Shown: positions 8,639 through 18,820, numbered from the stretch's first letter. The stretch is DNA of 64,000 nucleotides from Haemophilus parahaemolyticus (GCF_002015035.1 NZ_MUXY01000022.1:24629-88628); one strand, 5' to 3'. A program made the numbers and translations. The notes: generated by a model not told the origin, from the sequence alone.

Positions 8639-9067
8639 TTATTTGCCTTGTGCCTGGCGAATAGTGTCAAATTTATTTTGAATAATTGGGTTTACGTTTG
8701 CTTGCTGCACATGGCATTGTAAGCAGAAGTAACGGCGCGGTGATGTACCCTCAGTGCGTTTACCATCGCGATCTAAGAAATGGCTTTCTGGCACACGTGG
8801 GGCACCTGTAGTTGGGGCAACATCAGGTGAGTGGCAGCCCAAACATTGGTTGGCATTTTTCGTTACTTGTAAACCACGAATGCTATGTGGCACGAGTGGC
8901 GGCTGGTGTGGGAAAGTAATCGGAATATTACCCACATCTTTAGGAGGGGTGGTAAAAGCTGGGGCAATACTTTCTGCCGCACCTTCAATATTATTTGCCA
9001 CTTTTGGGGCATCTGCTAAAGCCACACCCGAAAGTGCCATTAGCATTACAGCAAGGAATTTTTTCAT
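8639..9067 (-). CDS. napB: NapB, periplasmic diheme cytochrome subunit
   Basis: A 142-residue protein with a cleavable signal peptide (VMLMALSGVALADA) and two CXXCH sites (CLGCH, CLQCH), as expected for the small subunit of periplasmic nitrate reductase. The segment ITFPHQPPLVPHSI is a conserved NapB region with distal histidines. It transfers electrons from NapC to NapA. It is placed between napH and napC. Confidence 0.96.
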   Translation of the reverse strand: MKKFLAVMLMALSGVALADAPKVANNIEGAAESIAPAFTTPPKDVGNIPITFPHQPPLVPHSIRGLQVTKNANQCLGCHSPDVAPTTGAPRVPESHFLDRDGKRTEGTSPRRYFCLQCHVQQANVNPIIQNKFDTIRQAQGK

Positions 9068-9086
9068 AAATCACTCCATTACAATT

Positions 9087-9983
9087 TTACAAATTTTTAA
9101 TGTTAATTTGCTTCTCAAACCGAGAACCAAATGCAAAAACATTTTCAGCGCAAACGTCAATACAACGTCCGCAAGTAATACAATCTTTCGCCAACACAAT
9201 TTGGCTATCTTCAGGCTTACCGTGCAGTGGAATACGCAACACTTGTGGCTCTGGGCAGACGTTGTAGCAGTCCATACAGCGGTCGCAACGGCTGCGATCC
9301 ACCACATTCACTTTCACTAAACTTTTTGCTCCAATTACGCCATACATTGCCCCAATCGGACAGAGATGACCGCACCAGCCGTGTTCAGCAACTAGTAAAT
9401 CGAACAGGAAAATAACTGCAACTAGCCAGAGTGTTGCTCCTAAGCCATAAACGAAAACACGTCCAATAGCAGCAACGGGGTTAATCCATTCCCACAGCAA
9501 CGAGCCTGTGAAAGCACTGCCGACTAAAATCACACCTAGAATCACATAACGTAATTCGCGGGAGATTTTTAGCGATTGACGAATGCCGAGTTTGCGTCTG
9601 AGCCACGCAGCGGCATCGGTCACTATATTCATTGGACAAACCCAGCTACAAAAGGCTTTGCTTGCCACAACCGCATAAAACAGCACAATGATGAACGCAC
9701 CGATAAGCGTAGTCATTTCAGGAAAGTAACCTGTGGCTAAACTTTCTGCAGTAATCAGCGGATCAGTCAGCGGCACGGTGTCGAATAACATACTCGAGCT
9801 ATAATTGCCTTTTAAGATCCAGACATTCCACATCGGCCCGCTCAAAAACATCAAAATGATGCTCAATTGGCTGAGCCGTCTTAAAATCAGGAAGCGATAA
9901 GCTCGCCACCATCCCAATTTTTGCCGAGCTTCTAAGCCCGCATCTTTGGGTTTATTTGGGGTATATTTTGGAGCAACTGCCAC
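9087..9983 (-). CDS. napH: NapH, quinol dehydrogenase membrane ferredoxin
   Basis: A 298-residue membrane protein with about four hydrophobic helices. It has the two conserved CXXXCP turns (SWVCPMN and GHLCPIG) and two C-terminal [4Fe-4S] clusters (CDRCMDCYNVCP and CITCGRCIDVC). NapH works with NapG in a menaquinol-dependent electron route to NapA. Its start overlaps the napG stop by one base, indicating coupled translation. Confidence 0.95.
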   Translation of the reverse strand: MAVAPKYTPNKPKDAGLEARQKLGWWRAYRFLILRRLSQLSIILMFLSGPMWNVWILKGNYSSSMLFDTVPLTDPLITAESLATGYFPEMTTLIGAFIIVLFYAVVASKAFCSWVCPMNIVTDAAAWLRRKLGIRQSLKISRELRYVILGVILVGSAFTGSLLWEWINPVAAIGRVFVYGLGATLWLVAVIFLFDLLVAEHGWCGHLCPIGAMYGVIGAKSLVKVNVVDRSRCDRCMDCYNVCPEPQVLRIPLHGKPEDSQIVLAKDCITCGRCIDVCAENVFAFGSRFEKQINIKNL

Positions 9984-10888
9984 TATTTCACCCCCTTAAT
10001 ATTTAAGTCTAAATTTGGGAAATGTTCCGCTTCTGGCACAGTGGTTGAACTTGGCACATAATCCATAGAAGCACGGCTTGGTGTTGCCACTTTCTGATTT
10101 GGCTTCACTTGCATTGGTTTATAGCTTGCTTCACTCATCCCCTCTGGCATTCTTGCCTCAAACTGCGGACGCAATCCGTCAGGGTGCTGTTCCTCAATTA
10201 GAGCTTTACCTGCATTCTGTTTCTCTTTCCAACCTAAGCGATAATGGCGCCCGAGCAAGCCTTTGGCTAAATCCATCGGTAACACTTTAATCGCCGCCTC
10301 CTCCAACACACATGCTTGTTCACATTTACCGCAGCCTGTGCAAGTATCAGAATGCACGGTTGGAATCAATTTGGCGTGAATGCCTGTGCGATCGTTATGG
10401 ACATTCTCAAGCGTAATCGCCTTGTCAATCAGCGGACAAACTCGGTAGCACACATCGCAACGCAATCCTTGCCAGTTGAGGCAGGTTTCGTGGTCAAGTA
10501 ACACAGCCAAGCCCATACGGGCATCGTTGATATTTTTAAGCTCTTCGCTTAATGCACCACTCGGACAAGCGTTCATACAAGGAATATCGGGACACATTTC
10601 GCAAGGCTTATCGCGTGCCACGAAATACGGCGTTCCTGCTTCCATCGGAGCAATCAGCGAAGCTAAGTGCAACATATCGTAAGGACACGCCTGCACACAC
10701 TGCCCGCAACGGGTACAAGCAGCTAAGAATTCGTTTTCTGGCAACGCCCCAGGTGGACGCAGAGCCACGCCTTCTTTCGCCTTAGCTTGCTGTTGTTGCA
10801 ATCCAAGAATAACGCCTGCTCCACATACCCCCGCCGCAGTTCGTGTCACATTTTTCAAAAATTGACGGCGGTTTGGATCTAGTTTCAT
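9983..10888 (-). CDS. napG: NapG, periplasmic ferredoxin-type protein
   Basis: A 301-residue ferredoxin-like protein with a twin-arginine signal (NRRQFLKN). It has four iron-sulfur cysteine clusters: [35 protein letters not shown] and [11 protein letters not shown]. It is longer than E. coli NapG (about 231 residues) because of a Pro/Glu-rich C-terminal tail of some 70 residues. It partners with NapH. A 198-base gap full of inverted repeats separates it from napA. Confidence 0.94.
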   Translation of the reverse strand: MKLDPNRRQFLKNVTRTAAGVCGAGVILGLQQQQAKAKEGVALRPPGALPENEFLAACTRCGQCVQACPYDMLHLASLIAPMEAGTPYFVARDKPCEMCPDIPCMNACPSGALSEELKNINDARMGLAVLLDHETCLNWQGLRCDVCYRVCPLIDKAITLENVHNDRTGIHAKLIPTVHSDTCTGCGKCEQACVLEEAAIKVLPMDLAKGLLGRHYRLGWKEKQNAGKALIEEQHPDGLRPQFEARMPEGMSEASYKPMQVKPNQKVATPSRASMDYVPSSTTVPEAEHFPNLDLNIKGVK

Positions 10889-10911
10889 AGCGTTTCCTTT
10901 TTGCGGTATTC

Positions 10912-10954
10912 AAGCGGTCGGATTTTGCAAAAGATTTGCGGAAATTGACCGCTT
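10912..10954. repeat. Uptake-signal inverted pair inside the nap operon
   Basis: AAGCGGTC at 10912-10919 faces GACCGCTT at 10947-10954 across an AT-rich loop containing TTTTGCAAAAGATTTGC. It is the same paired-USS arrangement found at other intergenic ends in this window. Here it stands between napA and napG, so it could attenuate or stabilise the operon transcript. Confidence 0.7.
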
Positions 10955-10965
10955 AGTGATATAGA

Positions 10966-11080
10966 TCCCCCTCTTTAGCAAAGAGGGGTTAGGGGAGATT
11001 TGGTAGAAGTAACTTCAACCTCATAGGAGATGAGACATCGTAATCAAATCTCCCCCTGCCCCTCTTTTCTAAAGAGGGGA
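10966..11080. repeat. 115-bp inverted-repeat element between napA and napG
   Basis: The left arm (10966-11002) and right arm (11046-11080) are inverted copies of a G/C-tract repeat. Each arm is itself a hairpin: CCCCTCTTT/AAAGAGGGG. The outer ends, GGGGAGATTT and AAATCTCCCC, face each other across a 43-base unique centre. The shape suggests a small dispersed palindromic element, but no other copy occurs in this window. Confidence 0.7.
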
Positions 11081-11086
11081 GTATAT

Positions 11087-13588
11087 TTACGCCTTAACCA
11101 CTTTCACCGCACATTTTTTGTAATCGGTTTCGCCTGAAATAGGGTCGGTTGCATCTAAAGTTAATTTATTGGCTAACTGACCTGCATCGAAGAAGGTGGT
11201 GAAAATCAAACCTTCTGGGCATTTGTTACGACCGCGGGTGTCTAAGTGTGAAATCATTTCACCGCGACGGGTAATCAATTTCACTTTATCACCGTGGCGT
11301 AAACCACGTTTTTTCGCATCTGCTGGGTGCATCCAAACAAGGTTGTTCGGGAATGCACGGTGCAATTCAGGTACGCGACGAGTCATTGTACCTGTATGCC
11401 AGTGTTCTAACACACGACCTGTACAGAGCCATAAATCGTACTCTTCGTCTGGACTTTCCGCAGGGCCCTCATACGGCACACCTAAGATAATCGCTTTTTT
11501 GTCTGGGTATCCATAGAACGCCACTTCTTCGCCCGCTTTCACATACGGGTCGAAGCCTTCACGATAACGCCATAAGGTCTCTTTAAATTCGCCTGTTTTT
11601 TCATCTTTCACCACTGGCCAGCGTAAACCGCGCACTTGGTGATAAGTGTCGAATGAGGCTAAGTCGTGACCGTGACCGCGACCGAATGAAGCATATTCTT
11701 CAAACAAGCCTTTTTGTAAGTAGTAACCGAAGTGATCCGCTTCATCGTTGAGATAACCAGGAATATCGGTTGGCACGTTGAATTTGTTTACTTCGCCATT
11801 TTCGTAAAGCACTTCATAAAGTGTTTTGCCACGATATTCAGGCATTTGTGCTAATAATTCTTCGCCCCATACTTCGTCAGTTTTGAAGTATTTAGAGAAT
11901 TCCACAATTTGCCATAAGTCTGAACGAGATTCGCCCGGACCTTTAACTTGTTGACGCCATAACTGTGTACGACGCTCTGCATTACCATAACCACCCTCTT
12001 TTTCTACCCACATACAGGTTGGCAGGATTAAGTCTGCTGCCACTGCTGAAACTGATGGGTAAGGGTCTGAAACCACAATGAAGTTCTCAGGGTTACGCCA
12101 GCCTGGGAAAATTTCTTCATTAATATTTGGGCCACCTTGCATATTGTTGGTACACATCTGCCATAGGAAATTCATCTTGCCATCTTTTAAGGCACGGCTT
12201 TGTTGTACTGCTGGATAGCCTGGCACAGTTGGGATCGTGCCTTTTGGTAATTTCCATTTTTTCTCAGCAATTTCAACGTGTTTAGGGTTGGTGACCACCA
12301 TATCCGCTGGTAAACGGTGAACGAAAGTCCCTACTTCACGAGCCGTACCACAAGCTGATGGCTGACCTGTTAGCGAGAACGGTCCACAACCTGGTTTTGA
12401 GATTTTACCTGTCAATAAATGCACGTTATACATCATTTGGTTTACCCACACACCGCGAGTGTGTTGGTTAAAGCCCATCGTCCAGTAAGAAACAATATTT
12501 TTCTCTGGATCTGCATACATTTTTGCAAGTGTTTCAAGCTGATCTTTCGGTACGCCAGACATTTCGTGTGCTTTCTCAAGCGTGTAAGGGGCAACGATTT
12601 TCTTGAATTCTTCAAAGTCAGAATCGTACATTTTGCCCGCGGTTTTCACGTTTTTCGCCGCTTTTTGAAGCGGATGTTCTGGGCGTAAGCCGTAACCGAT
12701 GTCGGTTTCACCACGTTTAAACTTAGTATGTTTATTGACGAAATCCCAGTTCACTTTATCGTTTTGAATAATGTAGTTCGCAATATAGTTGAGGATTGCC
12801 AAGTCTGAATGCGGTTTGAAGATGATTGGAGTATCCGCCAATTCAAATGAACGATGTTCGAAAGTAGACATGACTACCACACGGACATTGTCATTAGATA
12901 AACGGCGATCAGAAATACGACTCCATAAAATAGGGTGCATTTCCGCCATATTAGAGCCCCAAAGCACAAAAGCATCGGTTTTTTCGATATCGTTATAGCA
13001 ACCCATTGGTTCATCCATACCGAAGGTACGCATAAAGGCTACCGCAGCAGATGCCATACAGTGGCGTGCATTCGGGTCGATAGTATTAGAACGCAAACCC
13101 GCTTTCCACAGTTTCACTTTCGCATAGCCTTCAAAAATCGTGGTTTGACCCGAAGAGAACATACCAACAGAATTCGGTTCTTTTTTCTTCAAGATATCTT
13201 TCACTTTTTCCGCCATCACAGTGAAAGCCTGATCCCAAGTCACAGGCGTGAAATCGCCCTCTTTATGGAATTTGCCCTCTTTCATACGCAATAAAGGCGT
13301 TTGTACACGGTCTGCACCGTACATAATTTTGGACAGGAAGTAGCCTTTAATACAGTTCAAGCCACGGTTTACTTCTGCATCTGGGTCGCCTTGGGTTGCC
13401 ACCACACGACCATCTTTGGTGCCGACCAATACGCTACAGCCTGTTCCGCAGAAACGACACGGGGCTTTGTCCCACTTAATGCCCATATCTTCCGCATAGA
13501 CACTTTTCACAGGAATCGTCATTCCCGCCGCCGCCGCTGCCGCCATCGCTGCATTGGCTTTCATAAAATCTCTACGATTGAGTTCCAT
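11087..13588 (-). CDS. napA: NapA, periplasmic nitrate reductase catalytic subunit
   Basis: The Mo-bisMGD nitrate reductase of about 833 residues. I start it at the ATG at 13588 giving [10 protein letters not shown], a standard twin-arginine leader. The frame opens at 13615, but that start overlaps napD and puts nine extra residues before the leader. An N-terminal [4Fe-4S] motif [13 protein letters not shown] is followed by the molybdenum-ligand Cys region (ARHCMASA). It reduces nitrate to nitrite in the periplasm, fed by NapB/C and NapG/H. Confidence 0.97.
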   Translation of the reverse strand: MELNRRDFMKANAAMAAAAAAGMTIPVKSVYAEDMGIKWDKAPCRFCGTGCSVLVGTKDGRVVATQGDPDAEVNRGLNCIKGYFLSKIMYGADRVQTPLLRMKEGKFHKEGDFTPVTWDQAFTVMAEKVKDILKKKEPNSVGMFSSGQTTIFEGYAKVKLWKAGLRSNTIDPNARHCMASAAVAFMRTFGMDEPMGCYNDIEKTDAFVLWGSNMAEMHPILWSRISDRRLSNDNVRVVVMSTFEHRSFELADTPIIFKPHSDLAILNYIANYIIQNDKVNWDFVNKHTKFKRGETDIGYGLRPEHPLQKAAKNVKTAGKMYDSDFEEFKKIVAPYTLEKAHEMSGVPKDQLETLAKMYADPEKNIVSYWTMGFNQHTRGVWVNQMMYNVHLLTGKISKPGCGPFSLTGQPSACGTAREVGTFVHRLPADMVVTNPKHVEIAEKKWKLPKGTIPTVPGYPAVQQSRALKDGKMNFLWQMCTNNMQGGPNINEEIFPGWRNPENFIVVSDPYPSVSAVAADLILPTCMWVEKEGGYGNAERRTQLWRQQVKGPGESRSDLWQIVEFSKYFKTDEVWGEELLAQMPEYRGKTLYEVLYENGEVNKFNVPTDIPGYLNDEADHFGYYLQKGLFEEYASFGRGHGHDLASFDTYHQVRGLRWPVVKDEKTGEFKETLWRYREGFDPYVKAGEEVAFYGYPDKKAIILGVPYEGPAESPDEEYDLWLCTGRVLEHWHTGTMTRRVPELHRAFPNNLVWMHPADAKKRGLRHGDKVKLITRRGEMISHLDTRGRNKCPEGLIFTTFFDAGQLANKLTLDATDPISGETDYKKCAVKVVKA

Positions 13589-13604
13589 AATTTTTCCCAC
13601 GCTA

Positions 13605-13868
13605 TTATTTTTCATCTAAATAATTTGAAATTAATGACACTACAATCACACCTGAAATGCCTTTAATTTCATCCATTAAATCAGCAAGAGCTAATTGACG
13701 GTTACTTTCAAGAGTCACCACCAATTTTCCCTCCTCAGGTTTCTCACCATGGATTTCTGCCGTTGGGATGGCTAAAATCTCAGCTTTCACCTGTTCTAAT
13801 TTTTCTGGTCTGGCTTGCACTACAATGCTACACACATACCAATTTTCGTTTTCGCTAAATTGACTCAT
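13605..13868 (-). CDS. napD: NapD, NapA-specific chaperone
   Basis: An 87-residue cytoplasmic protein of the NapD family. NapD binds the NapA twin-arginine leader and holds back export until cofactor insertion. The segment [15 protein letters not shown] and the glycine-rich turn [11 protein letters not shown] near the C-terminus fit. It lies 17 bases after napF and directly before napA. Confidence 0.93.
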   Translation of the reverse strand: MSQFSENENWYVCSIVVQARPEKLEQVKAEILAIPTAEIHGEKPEEGKLVVTLESNRQLALADLMDEIKGISGVIVVSLISNYLDEK

Positions 13869-13885
13869 CAGAAATCACTAAAATA

Positions 13886-14416
13886 TTAATTATCCACAAG
13901 GCTAATTGCCTTAACAGGACAAACACTTAAACAAGCCCCACAGCCGTTACAAGCGGTTAAATCTAAAGATAATATTGCAATTCCGCCTAAACTTGGACGG
14001 AATCGAATGGCTCGCTCAGGGCAATAATCACCACAAGAACGACACTCAATTTTTCGTTGCAATAAACATTGCTCGGAAATTTCCACCTTATGTGACCAAG
14101 CCACTTCGCTGGTTAACAAAAAAACAGGCTCTGGACACACTTTTACGCATTTTTCGCAGAAGGTGCACTCCTTATCGCCAAGAGTAAAATCCACCTCTGG
14201 AAAACCGCCCGCACCTTGCTTGATAATCTTGGTTTCACAAGCTGTCACACACTGCCCGCAAGCGGTGCATTTTTCCAAGAAATTTGCCAAATCCGCCCAA
14301 GGTGGACGAACTACCGAATAGCCTTGTAGCTGGGTTTGCTCTGTTTTCAGCGTATTTAAAAATTGTCCTCGTAAGAAAGCTCTTCGTGGCAAATGTTGAT
14401 CAGTTAAATCACTCAA
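13886..14416 (-). CDS. napF: NapF, cytoplasmic ferredoxin-type maturation protein
   Basis: A 176-residue protein with four [4Fe-4S] motifs, including CTACGQCVTAC, CTFCEKCVKVCP and CNGCGACLSVCP. It is the first gene of the operon and is thought to help NapA mature in the cytoplasm. A perfect FNR box lies about 104 bases upstream of its start. Confidence 0.94.
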   Translation of the reverse strand: MSDLTDQHLPRRAFLRGQFLNTLKTEQTQLQGYSVVRPPWADLANFLEKCTACGQCVTACETKIIKQGAGGFPEVDFTLGDKECTFCEKCVKVCPEPVFLLTSEVAWSHKVEISEQCLLQRKIECRSCGDYCPERAIRFRPSLGGIAILSLDLTACNGCGACLSVCPVKAISLVDN

Positions 14417-14480
14417 AACAGATTTTTCACTTACAAAATACTGAATGGATATTATCCGATTTTTCCGATTTTCCCCTTAT

Positions 14481-14533
14481 TACCTGAAAGAGGTATTTAA
14501 AAAGCTAATCTTCCTTTTATTGATGAGAATCAA
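14481..14533 (-). promoter_or_regulatory. napF promoter with FNR box
   Basis: TTGAT-GAGA-ATCAA at 14520-14533 matches the FNR consensus exactly. A TAAATA -10 (14494-14499, minus strand) is centred 30 bases downstream, about the spacing of a class II FNR promoter. An inverted repeat TACCT/AGGTA at 14481-14495 overlaps the -10; one half (TACCTCT) fits the NarP heptamer, but the pair does not have NarP spacing. Confidence 0.75.
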
Positions 14534-14601
14534 AGAACGATAGAGAAAATTTTGTTTCGCAGGTAAAATGCACTAAAAGCAAATAACAAAAGGAACACAA
14601 T

Positions 14602-15177
14602 ATGACCCATCTTATTATCTATGCTCATCCCAATCCTGAAAGTTTCAACCAAGCAGTTTTGCAAAAAGTCGTTGAAGCATCAGCTGGACACGACGTTATC
14701 ATTCGCGATTTAAACGGAGAAAATTTCCTGCCTGTGCTGAAATGGCAAGAGTGTATCAACACCTTCAGCAAACAATACGAAGAAGATGTGCAAGCCGAAC
14801 AGGCTCTCTGGAAAGAAGCGGATTTGATTACCTTCGTTTACCCGCTTTGGTGGATGGGTTTCCCCGCGATTTTAAAAGGCTACATCGACCGCGTATTAAC
14901 CCACGGCTTTGCTTACCAAACAGGTAAAGAGACCATTGGCTTACTCAAAGGCAAGAAAATGCAACAATTCGTCACAATGGGTAACACTAATGAGAAATAT
15001 GAACAAAAAGGCTTTTTGCAATCACTCGACCACACGCTTGGTAACGGCTTATTTAACTTCTGTGGTGTGGAAAACGTGCAAATGCACTTTTTAGGTGGTA
15101 CGGGAATGCCAACGATAGATTATCAAGCTGTATTAGAAAATATTAAACATATTACAGAAGCAAATTTAAAAAGTTAA
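14602..15177 (+). CDS. NAD(P)H-quinone oxidoreductase, Flavodoxin_2 family
   Basis: A 191-residue FMN/FAD flavoprotein of the Flavodoxin_2 (YwrO/KefF/NQO1-like) family. Landmarks are the N-terminal IYAHPNPESFN loop, YPLWWMGFPAILKGYIDRV (about residues 80-98) and a GNTNE turn. Such enzymes reduce quinones by two electrons and protect against redox stress. It is transcribed away from nap, has an AAAGGA ribosome site, and ends at a strong hairpin. The family is clear; the preferred quinone is unknown. Confidence 0.85.
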   Translation: MTHLIIYAHPNPESFNQAVLQKVVEASAGHDVIIRDLNGENFLPVLKWQECINTFSKQYEEDVQAEQALWKEADLITFVYPLWWMGFPAILKGYIDRVLTHGFAYQTGKETIGLLKGKKMQQFVTMGNTNEKYEQKGFLQSLDHTLGNGLFNFCGVENVQMHFLGGTGMPTIDYQAVLENIKHITEANLKS

Positions 15178-15193
15178 CCTTTCACGTTCAGCA

Positions 15194-15218
15194 TGAGGCG
15201 ATGAATTTTATCGCCTCA
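15194..15218 (+). terminator. Stem-loop after the quinone oxidoreductase gene
   Basis: TGAGGCGAT / ATCGCCTCA, a 9-base perfect stem with a 7-base loop, 17 bases past the stop. The downstream strand is only moderately T-rich. Confidence 0.65.
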
Positions 15219-15279
15219 TCACAGACATTTATTTTAACATTACATTTACTTTAGCTACCTCTTAAGTTAAGCACACAAA

Positions 15280-15322
15280 TGTGATCTAAATCACAAAATT
15301 TACTCTTTGCAGTGCCTACTAT
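15280..15322 (+). promoter_or_regulatory. Canonical CRP site and class II promoter for lpxH
   Basis: TGTGA-TCTAAA-TCACA at 15280-15295 is a perfect CRP core. A TACTAT -10 at 15317-15322 is centred 32 bases from the CRP centre, the spacing expected for CRP at -41.5. The start codon of lpxH follows 45 bases later. Confidence 0.75.
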
Positions 15323-15366
15323 TTTTCGTTACATTACTGCTAATTTTAACAATTTGATTTAACACT

Positions 15367-16065
15367 ATGATCTACTTTATGTCCGATTTGCATTTAAGCA
15401 AATCTACTCCTAAATTAACGGAGCTATTTTTGCAATTTATGCAAACAAAAGCACCGCTTGCGGAAAGTATTTATATTTTAGGTGATTTGTTTGACTTTTG
15501 GATTGGTGATGATGAGCAATCCTCACTCACCGTTCAAATCAAACAAGCTATTAAAACACTTACCTCAAGCGGTGTGAAATGCTATTTTATTTGCGGAAAC
15601 CGTGATTTTTTAATTGGTCAACGCTTTGCTCAAGAAACAGGAATGGAGATTTTGCCTGATTATCAAGTACTTGATTTATACGGCAAAAAGATATTACTTT
15701 GCCACGGCGATACTCTTTGCATTGACGATGTCAAATATCAGCAATTCCGCCGAAAAGTACATCAAAAATGGCGACAAAAACTCTTCCTCTGCCTACCCCT
15801 TTTTATCCGCTTGAAGATTGCCAATAAAATTCGAGCCAAAAGTCAACAAGATAAGCAATCAAAATCTTTAACGATCATGGATGTAAATACACAATTTACT
15901 GCTGAAAAAGTAGCAGAATTTAAAGCAAAATTACTTATTCATGGGCATACACACCGAGAACATATTCATCAAGAAAATGGCTTTACTCGTATTGTCTTAG
16001 GTGATTGGAGAGACGATTATGCCTCCATCTTAGTACTCAATGAAACAGGAGAAAAATTTATATGA
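15367..16065 (+). CDS. lpxH: UDP-2,3-diacylglucosamine diphosphatase
   Basis: A 232-residue calcineurin-like phosphoesterase that hydrolyses UDP-2,3-diacylglucosamine to lipid X in lipid A synthesis, on the cytoplasmic side of the inner membrane. Metal-binding motifs are [29 protein letters not shown] and GHTHRE. Length is normal. Its last codons overlap the next gene by 4 bases. A CRP box lies upstream, which is unusual for this housekeeping enzyme. Confidence 0.95.
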   Translation: MIYFMSDLHLSKSTPKLTELFLQFMQTKAPLAESIYILGDLFDFWIGDDEQSSLTVQIKQAIKTLTSSGVKCYFICGNRDFLIGQRFAQETGMEILPDYQVLDLYGKKILLCHGDTLCIDDVKYQQFRRKVHQKWRQKLFLCLPLFIRLKIANKIRAKSQQDKQSKSLTIMDVNTQFTAEKVAEFKAKLLIHGHTHREHIHQENGFTRIVLGDWRDDYASILVLNETGEKFI

Positions 16066-16853
16066 TTGATGTAATTATTCCTTGTTACAATGCCGAAAAC
16101 ACATTGCTGAAGTCAGTACAAAGTACGTTAAATCAAGCCGAATTAGGGAAAATTTGGCTAGTTGATGATAGTTCAACAGATCGCACATTTGAACTGATGT
16201 TATCGCTAAAAAAGCAATTCCCTGAAAAAATTTGTATTGAACAAATGCCGAAAAATGGCGGTGTAGCAAAAGCAAGAAATTGGGGAGCATTACAAAGTGA
16301 AGCGGAAATTATCGCCTTTTTAGATGCTGATGATGCCTACGAACCGCAAGCCTTACAAGTGGCTCAAGCCGTGATGGATTTCTGCCCTGATGTCAGCCTT
16401 GTTCGCCTTGATTTAAAACCTGTTGGCATTGCGGAAAAATATGCCACGCATCCGCAATTTGAATATGCTTGGCAGCATATGCGAATGACTGGCGGTGGCA
16501 ATGTGGTTGTCCGCAGAGCCTTTTTCTTCGCCTGCGGTGGCTTTCCGCAAAATGCCCTTTTCCGTGAATTAGGAGGAGAAGATGGTGCTTTAGGTATTGC
16601 GACAACTAAAATTGCCAATGTTGCAACCTGTTTCCAAGATGCTGGCGTATTGCACTACTGCCATGAAGGAATGCACGCCGAACGCCTGCTAAATTCAATT
16701 TTATTTGGTAAGCCACCAGAGGGTGTTACGCCTGAAAAAATGGCAGAAGCGGAAGGTATAACCAACCGCATCTGCCAACGAATTGAGCAATTAAAAGTAG
16801 GGTTACACAGCTCGAGAATTGGGATTAACCCATTGAAGATGGAATGGGATTAA
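16062..16853 (+). CDS. Family 2 glycosyltransferase
   Basis: A 263-residue GT-A glycosyltransferase. The N-terminal nucleotide-sugar fold has [22 protein letters not shown] and the metal-binding FLDADD (about residues 86-91). No membrane segments are evident. It overlaps lpxH by 4 bases (ATGA), so the two are translated together. A role in lipopolysaccharide or other surface glycans is likely but the acceptor is unknown. Confidence 0.85.
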   Translation: MIDVIIPCYNAENTLLKSVQSTLNQAELGKIWLVDDSSTDRTFELMLSLKKQFPEKICIEQMPKNGGVAKARNWGALQSEAEIIAFLDADDAYEPQALQVAQAVMDFCPDVSLVRLDLKPVGIAEKYATHPQFEYAWQHMRMTGGGNVVVRRAFFFACGGFPQNALFRELGGEDGALGIATTKIANVATCFQDAGVLHYCHEGMHAERLLNSILFGKPPEGVTPEKMAEAEGITNRICQRIEQLKVGLHSSRIGINPLKMEWD

Positions 16854-16855
16854 CT

Positions 16856-17770
16856 CTATTTTACAGAGCTTTCTGGTATAGAACCGCTCAAATTCACATC
16901 TAATTGGTTAAATGGAATTGAAATACCTGCCTTGTCAAAAGCGATTTTCACATTTTCAGTAACCTGCCAATAAACCGCATAGTAATTCGGCGTATTTACC
17001 CACGGACGAGCAATGATTTGTACACTACTTGAGGCTAACGTGCTAACAGCGATAACAGGTTTAGGTTCTTTTAACACACGGTCATCTTTTTCTAAAATTT
17101 CTCGAATAATCTCTTTGGCTTGAGCAATATCATCATCGTAAGAGATATCAAAAATAAAATCGACACGGCGAGTTTCATTCGCAGAATAGTTAGTAATCGT
17201 GCTTGAAAACACATTACTGTTAGGTACAAGTACCGTTTTATTATCACCAGTACGAAGCTCAAGCACAACCAGCCCCATCTGAGTCACCGTGCCACTAATA
17301 CCTGAAGTTTCAATAAAATCGCCTTTTTTAAAGGGTTTGAAGATCAATAACATCACGCCTGCTGCGAAATTTTGTAATGAATTCTGTAACGATAAACCAA
17401 TCGCCAAGCCAGCCGCACCAATCAGTGCTACAAGTGAGCTGGTGTTAATTCCAAGTTGGGAAAGCGAGGCAATCACGACAATCAGCAGCAGTAAGAAATA
17501 GCTAATCGAACGCACGAAACTTTGTAACATTTCATCTTTGGTTGAAGCTAGCACAGCTTTACTCAGTAATTGGCTAATACCTTTAGCAAGCCATTTACCT
17601 ACCACAAAAATAGCGATTGCTAGAAAAACTTTTGTGCCATAAGGAATAATCCAATCACGGAGAATGGCATCAAGACTCATTGAATCAAGTTGATTAAAAA
17701 TTTTTTCCGTGGTGGCAATCACATCAATATTTTGCGTTGCTTGCGTTTCTGTTTGAGTTGGTTGTGACAT
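16856..17770 (-). CDS. MscS-family mechanosensitive channel
   Basis: A 304-residue membrane protein of the small-conductance mechanosensitive channel family. Helices occur near residues 47-66, 88-110 and 112-140. The pore-lining TM3 region is GAAGLAIGLSLQNSLQNFAAG, and the beta-domain begins KPFKKGDFIE. Length is close to E. coli MscS (286) plus a short N-terminal extension. It releases solutes during osmotic downshock. It converges on the glycosyltransferase and diverges from rluC. Confidence 0.92.
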   Translation of the reverse strand: MSQPTQTETQATQNIDVIATTEKIFNQLDSMSLDAILRDWIIPYGTKVFLAIAIFVVGKWLAKGISQLLSKAVLASTKDEMLQSFVRSISYFLLLLIVVIASLSQLGINTSSLVALIGAAGLAIGLSLQNSLQNFAAGVMLLIFKPFKKGDFIETSGISGTVTQMGLVVLELRTGDNKTVLVPNSNVFSSTITNYSANETRRVDFIFDISYDDDIAQAKEIIREILEKDDRVLKEPKPVIAVSTLASSSVQIIARPWVNTPNYYAVYWQVTENVKIAFDKAGISIPFNQLDVNLSGSIPESSVK

Positions 17771-17857
17771 TTTGTTTCCTTTTTATTGAAATTACCCGCA
17801 ATTTAGGGGCTATTGTGTTAGAATTCAGGACAATATTATCTCTAAATTGATTATTTT

Positions 17858-18820
17858 ATGACTGTAGAAAAAGTAATAAGTTCAAACGTGCAATTTTTTA
17901 CCATTTCCGATGATGAAGCAGGGCAACGTTTGGATAATTTTCTTTTAGCGAAACTCAAAGGTGTGCCGAAAAGTTTGATTTATCGCATCGTACGTAAGGG
18001 AGAAGTGCGCGTCAATAAAGGGCGAATTAAGCCAGAATACAAACTTCAAGAAGATGATGTCGTGCGTGTGCCACCTGTGCGTGTGGCAGAGAAGAACGAA
18101 GTGCCCGTTTCAACCAAACTCAACAAAGTGGCGGAATTAGAAAGCCAGATTTTGTATGAAGATGAGGTGATGTTGGTGATCAACAAGCCTTCTGGCATTG
18201 CCGTGCACGGCGGAAGCGGTTTGAGTTTTGGCATAATTGAAGCCTTGCGCGCATTACGTCCGCAAGCACGTTTTTTAGAATTAGTACACCGTATCGACCG
18301 AGATACATCGGGCATTCTACTCGTTGCTAAAAAACGCTCAGCATTACGCAATTTACACGAGCAACTGCGTGAAAAAGTCGTACAAAAAGATTATTTAGCA
18401 TTAGTACGAGGGCAATGGCAATCACACGTTAAAGTAGTGAAAGCCCCACTACTCAAAAATGAACTTGCAAGCGGTGAAAGAATGGTAAAAGTGAGCGAAG
18501 CAGGCAAGCCGTCGGAAACCCGTTTTGTGATTGAAGAGCGTTATCCGTCAGCGACCTTGGTAAAGGCCTCGCCAGTAACAGGGCGAACCCACCAAATCCG
18601 CGTGCATACCCAACACGCTGGGCACCCGATAGCTTGTGATGATAAATATGGCGACCGTGATTTCGACCAGAAAATGCAACAAATTGGCTTAAATCGCCTG
18701 TTCTTGCACGCTTATTCTATCCGTTTTGAACACCCCAAAACGGGTGAAGAAATGGTAATTACCGCACCTTTAGATAAAAAAATGAAAGCGGTATTGGCGA
18801 AGTTACGAGCAGAAAAATAG
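17858..18820 (+). CDS. rluC: 23S rRNA pseudouridine synthase RluC
   Basis: A 320-residue RluC-type enzyme that makes pseudouridine at 23S positions 955, 2504 and 2580 (E. coli numbering). The N-terminal S4 RNA-binding domain (GQRLDNFLLAKLKGVPKSLIYRIVRKG, in part) is followed by the catalytic loop HRIDRDTSG with the essential Asp, and GRTHQIRVH. Length matches E. coli RluC (319). RluA/RluD are excluded by the S4 layout and similarity to RluC. Confidence 0.93.
   Translation: MTVEKVISSNVQFFTISDDEAGQRLDNFLLAKLKGVPKSLIYRIVRKGEVRVNKGRIKPEYKLQEDDVVRVPPVRVAEKNEVPVSTKLNKVAELESQILYEDEVMLVINKPSGIAVHGGSGLSFGIIEALRALRPQARFLELVHRIDRDTSGILLVAKKRSALRNLHEQLREKVVQKDYLALVRGQWQSHVKVVKAPLLKNELASGERMVKVSEAGKPSETRFVIEERYPSATLVKASPVTGRTHQIRVHTQHAGHPIACDDKYGDRDFDQKMQQIGLNRLFLHAYSIRFEHPKTGEEMVITAPLDKKMKAVLAKLRAEK

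Noticed and set aside
14481..14495. NarP 7-2-7 binding site before napF
   Set aside because: The dyad TACCT-N5-AGGTA has 15 bases total and one poor heptamer; spacing does not match 7-2-7.
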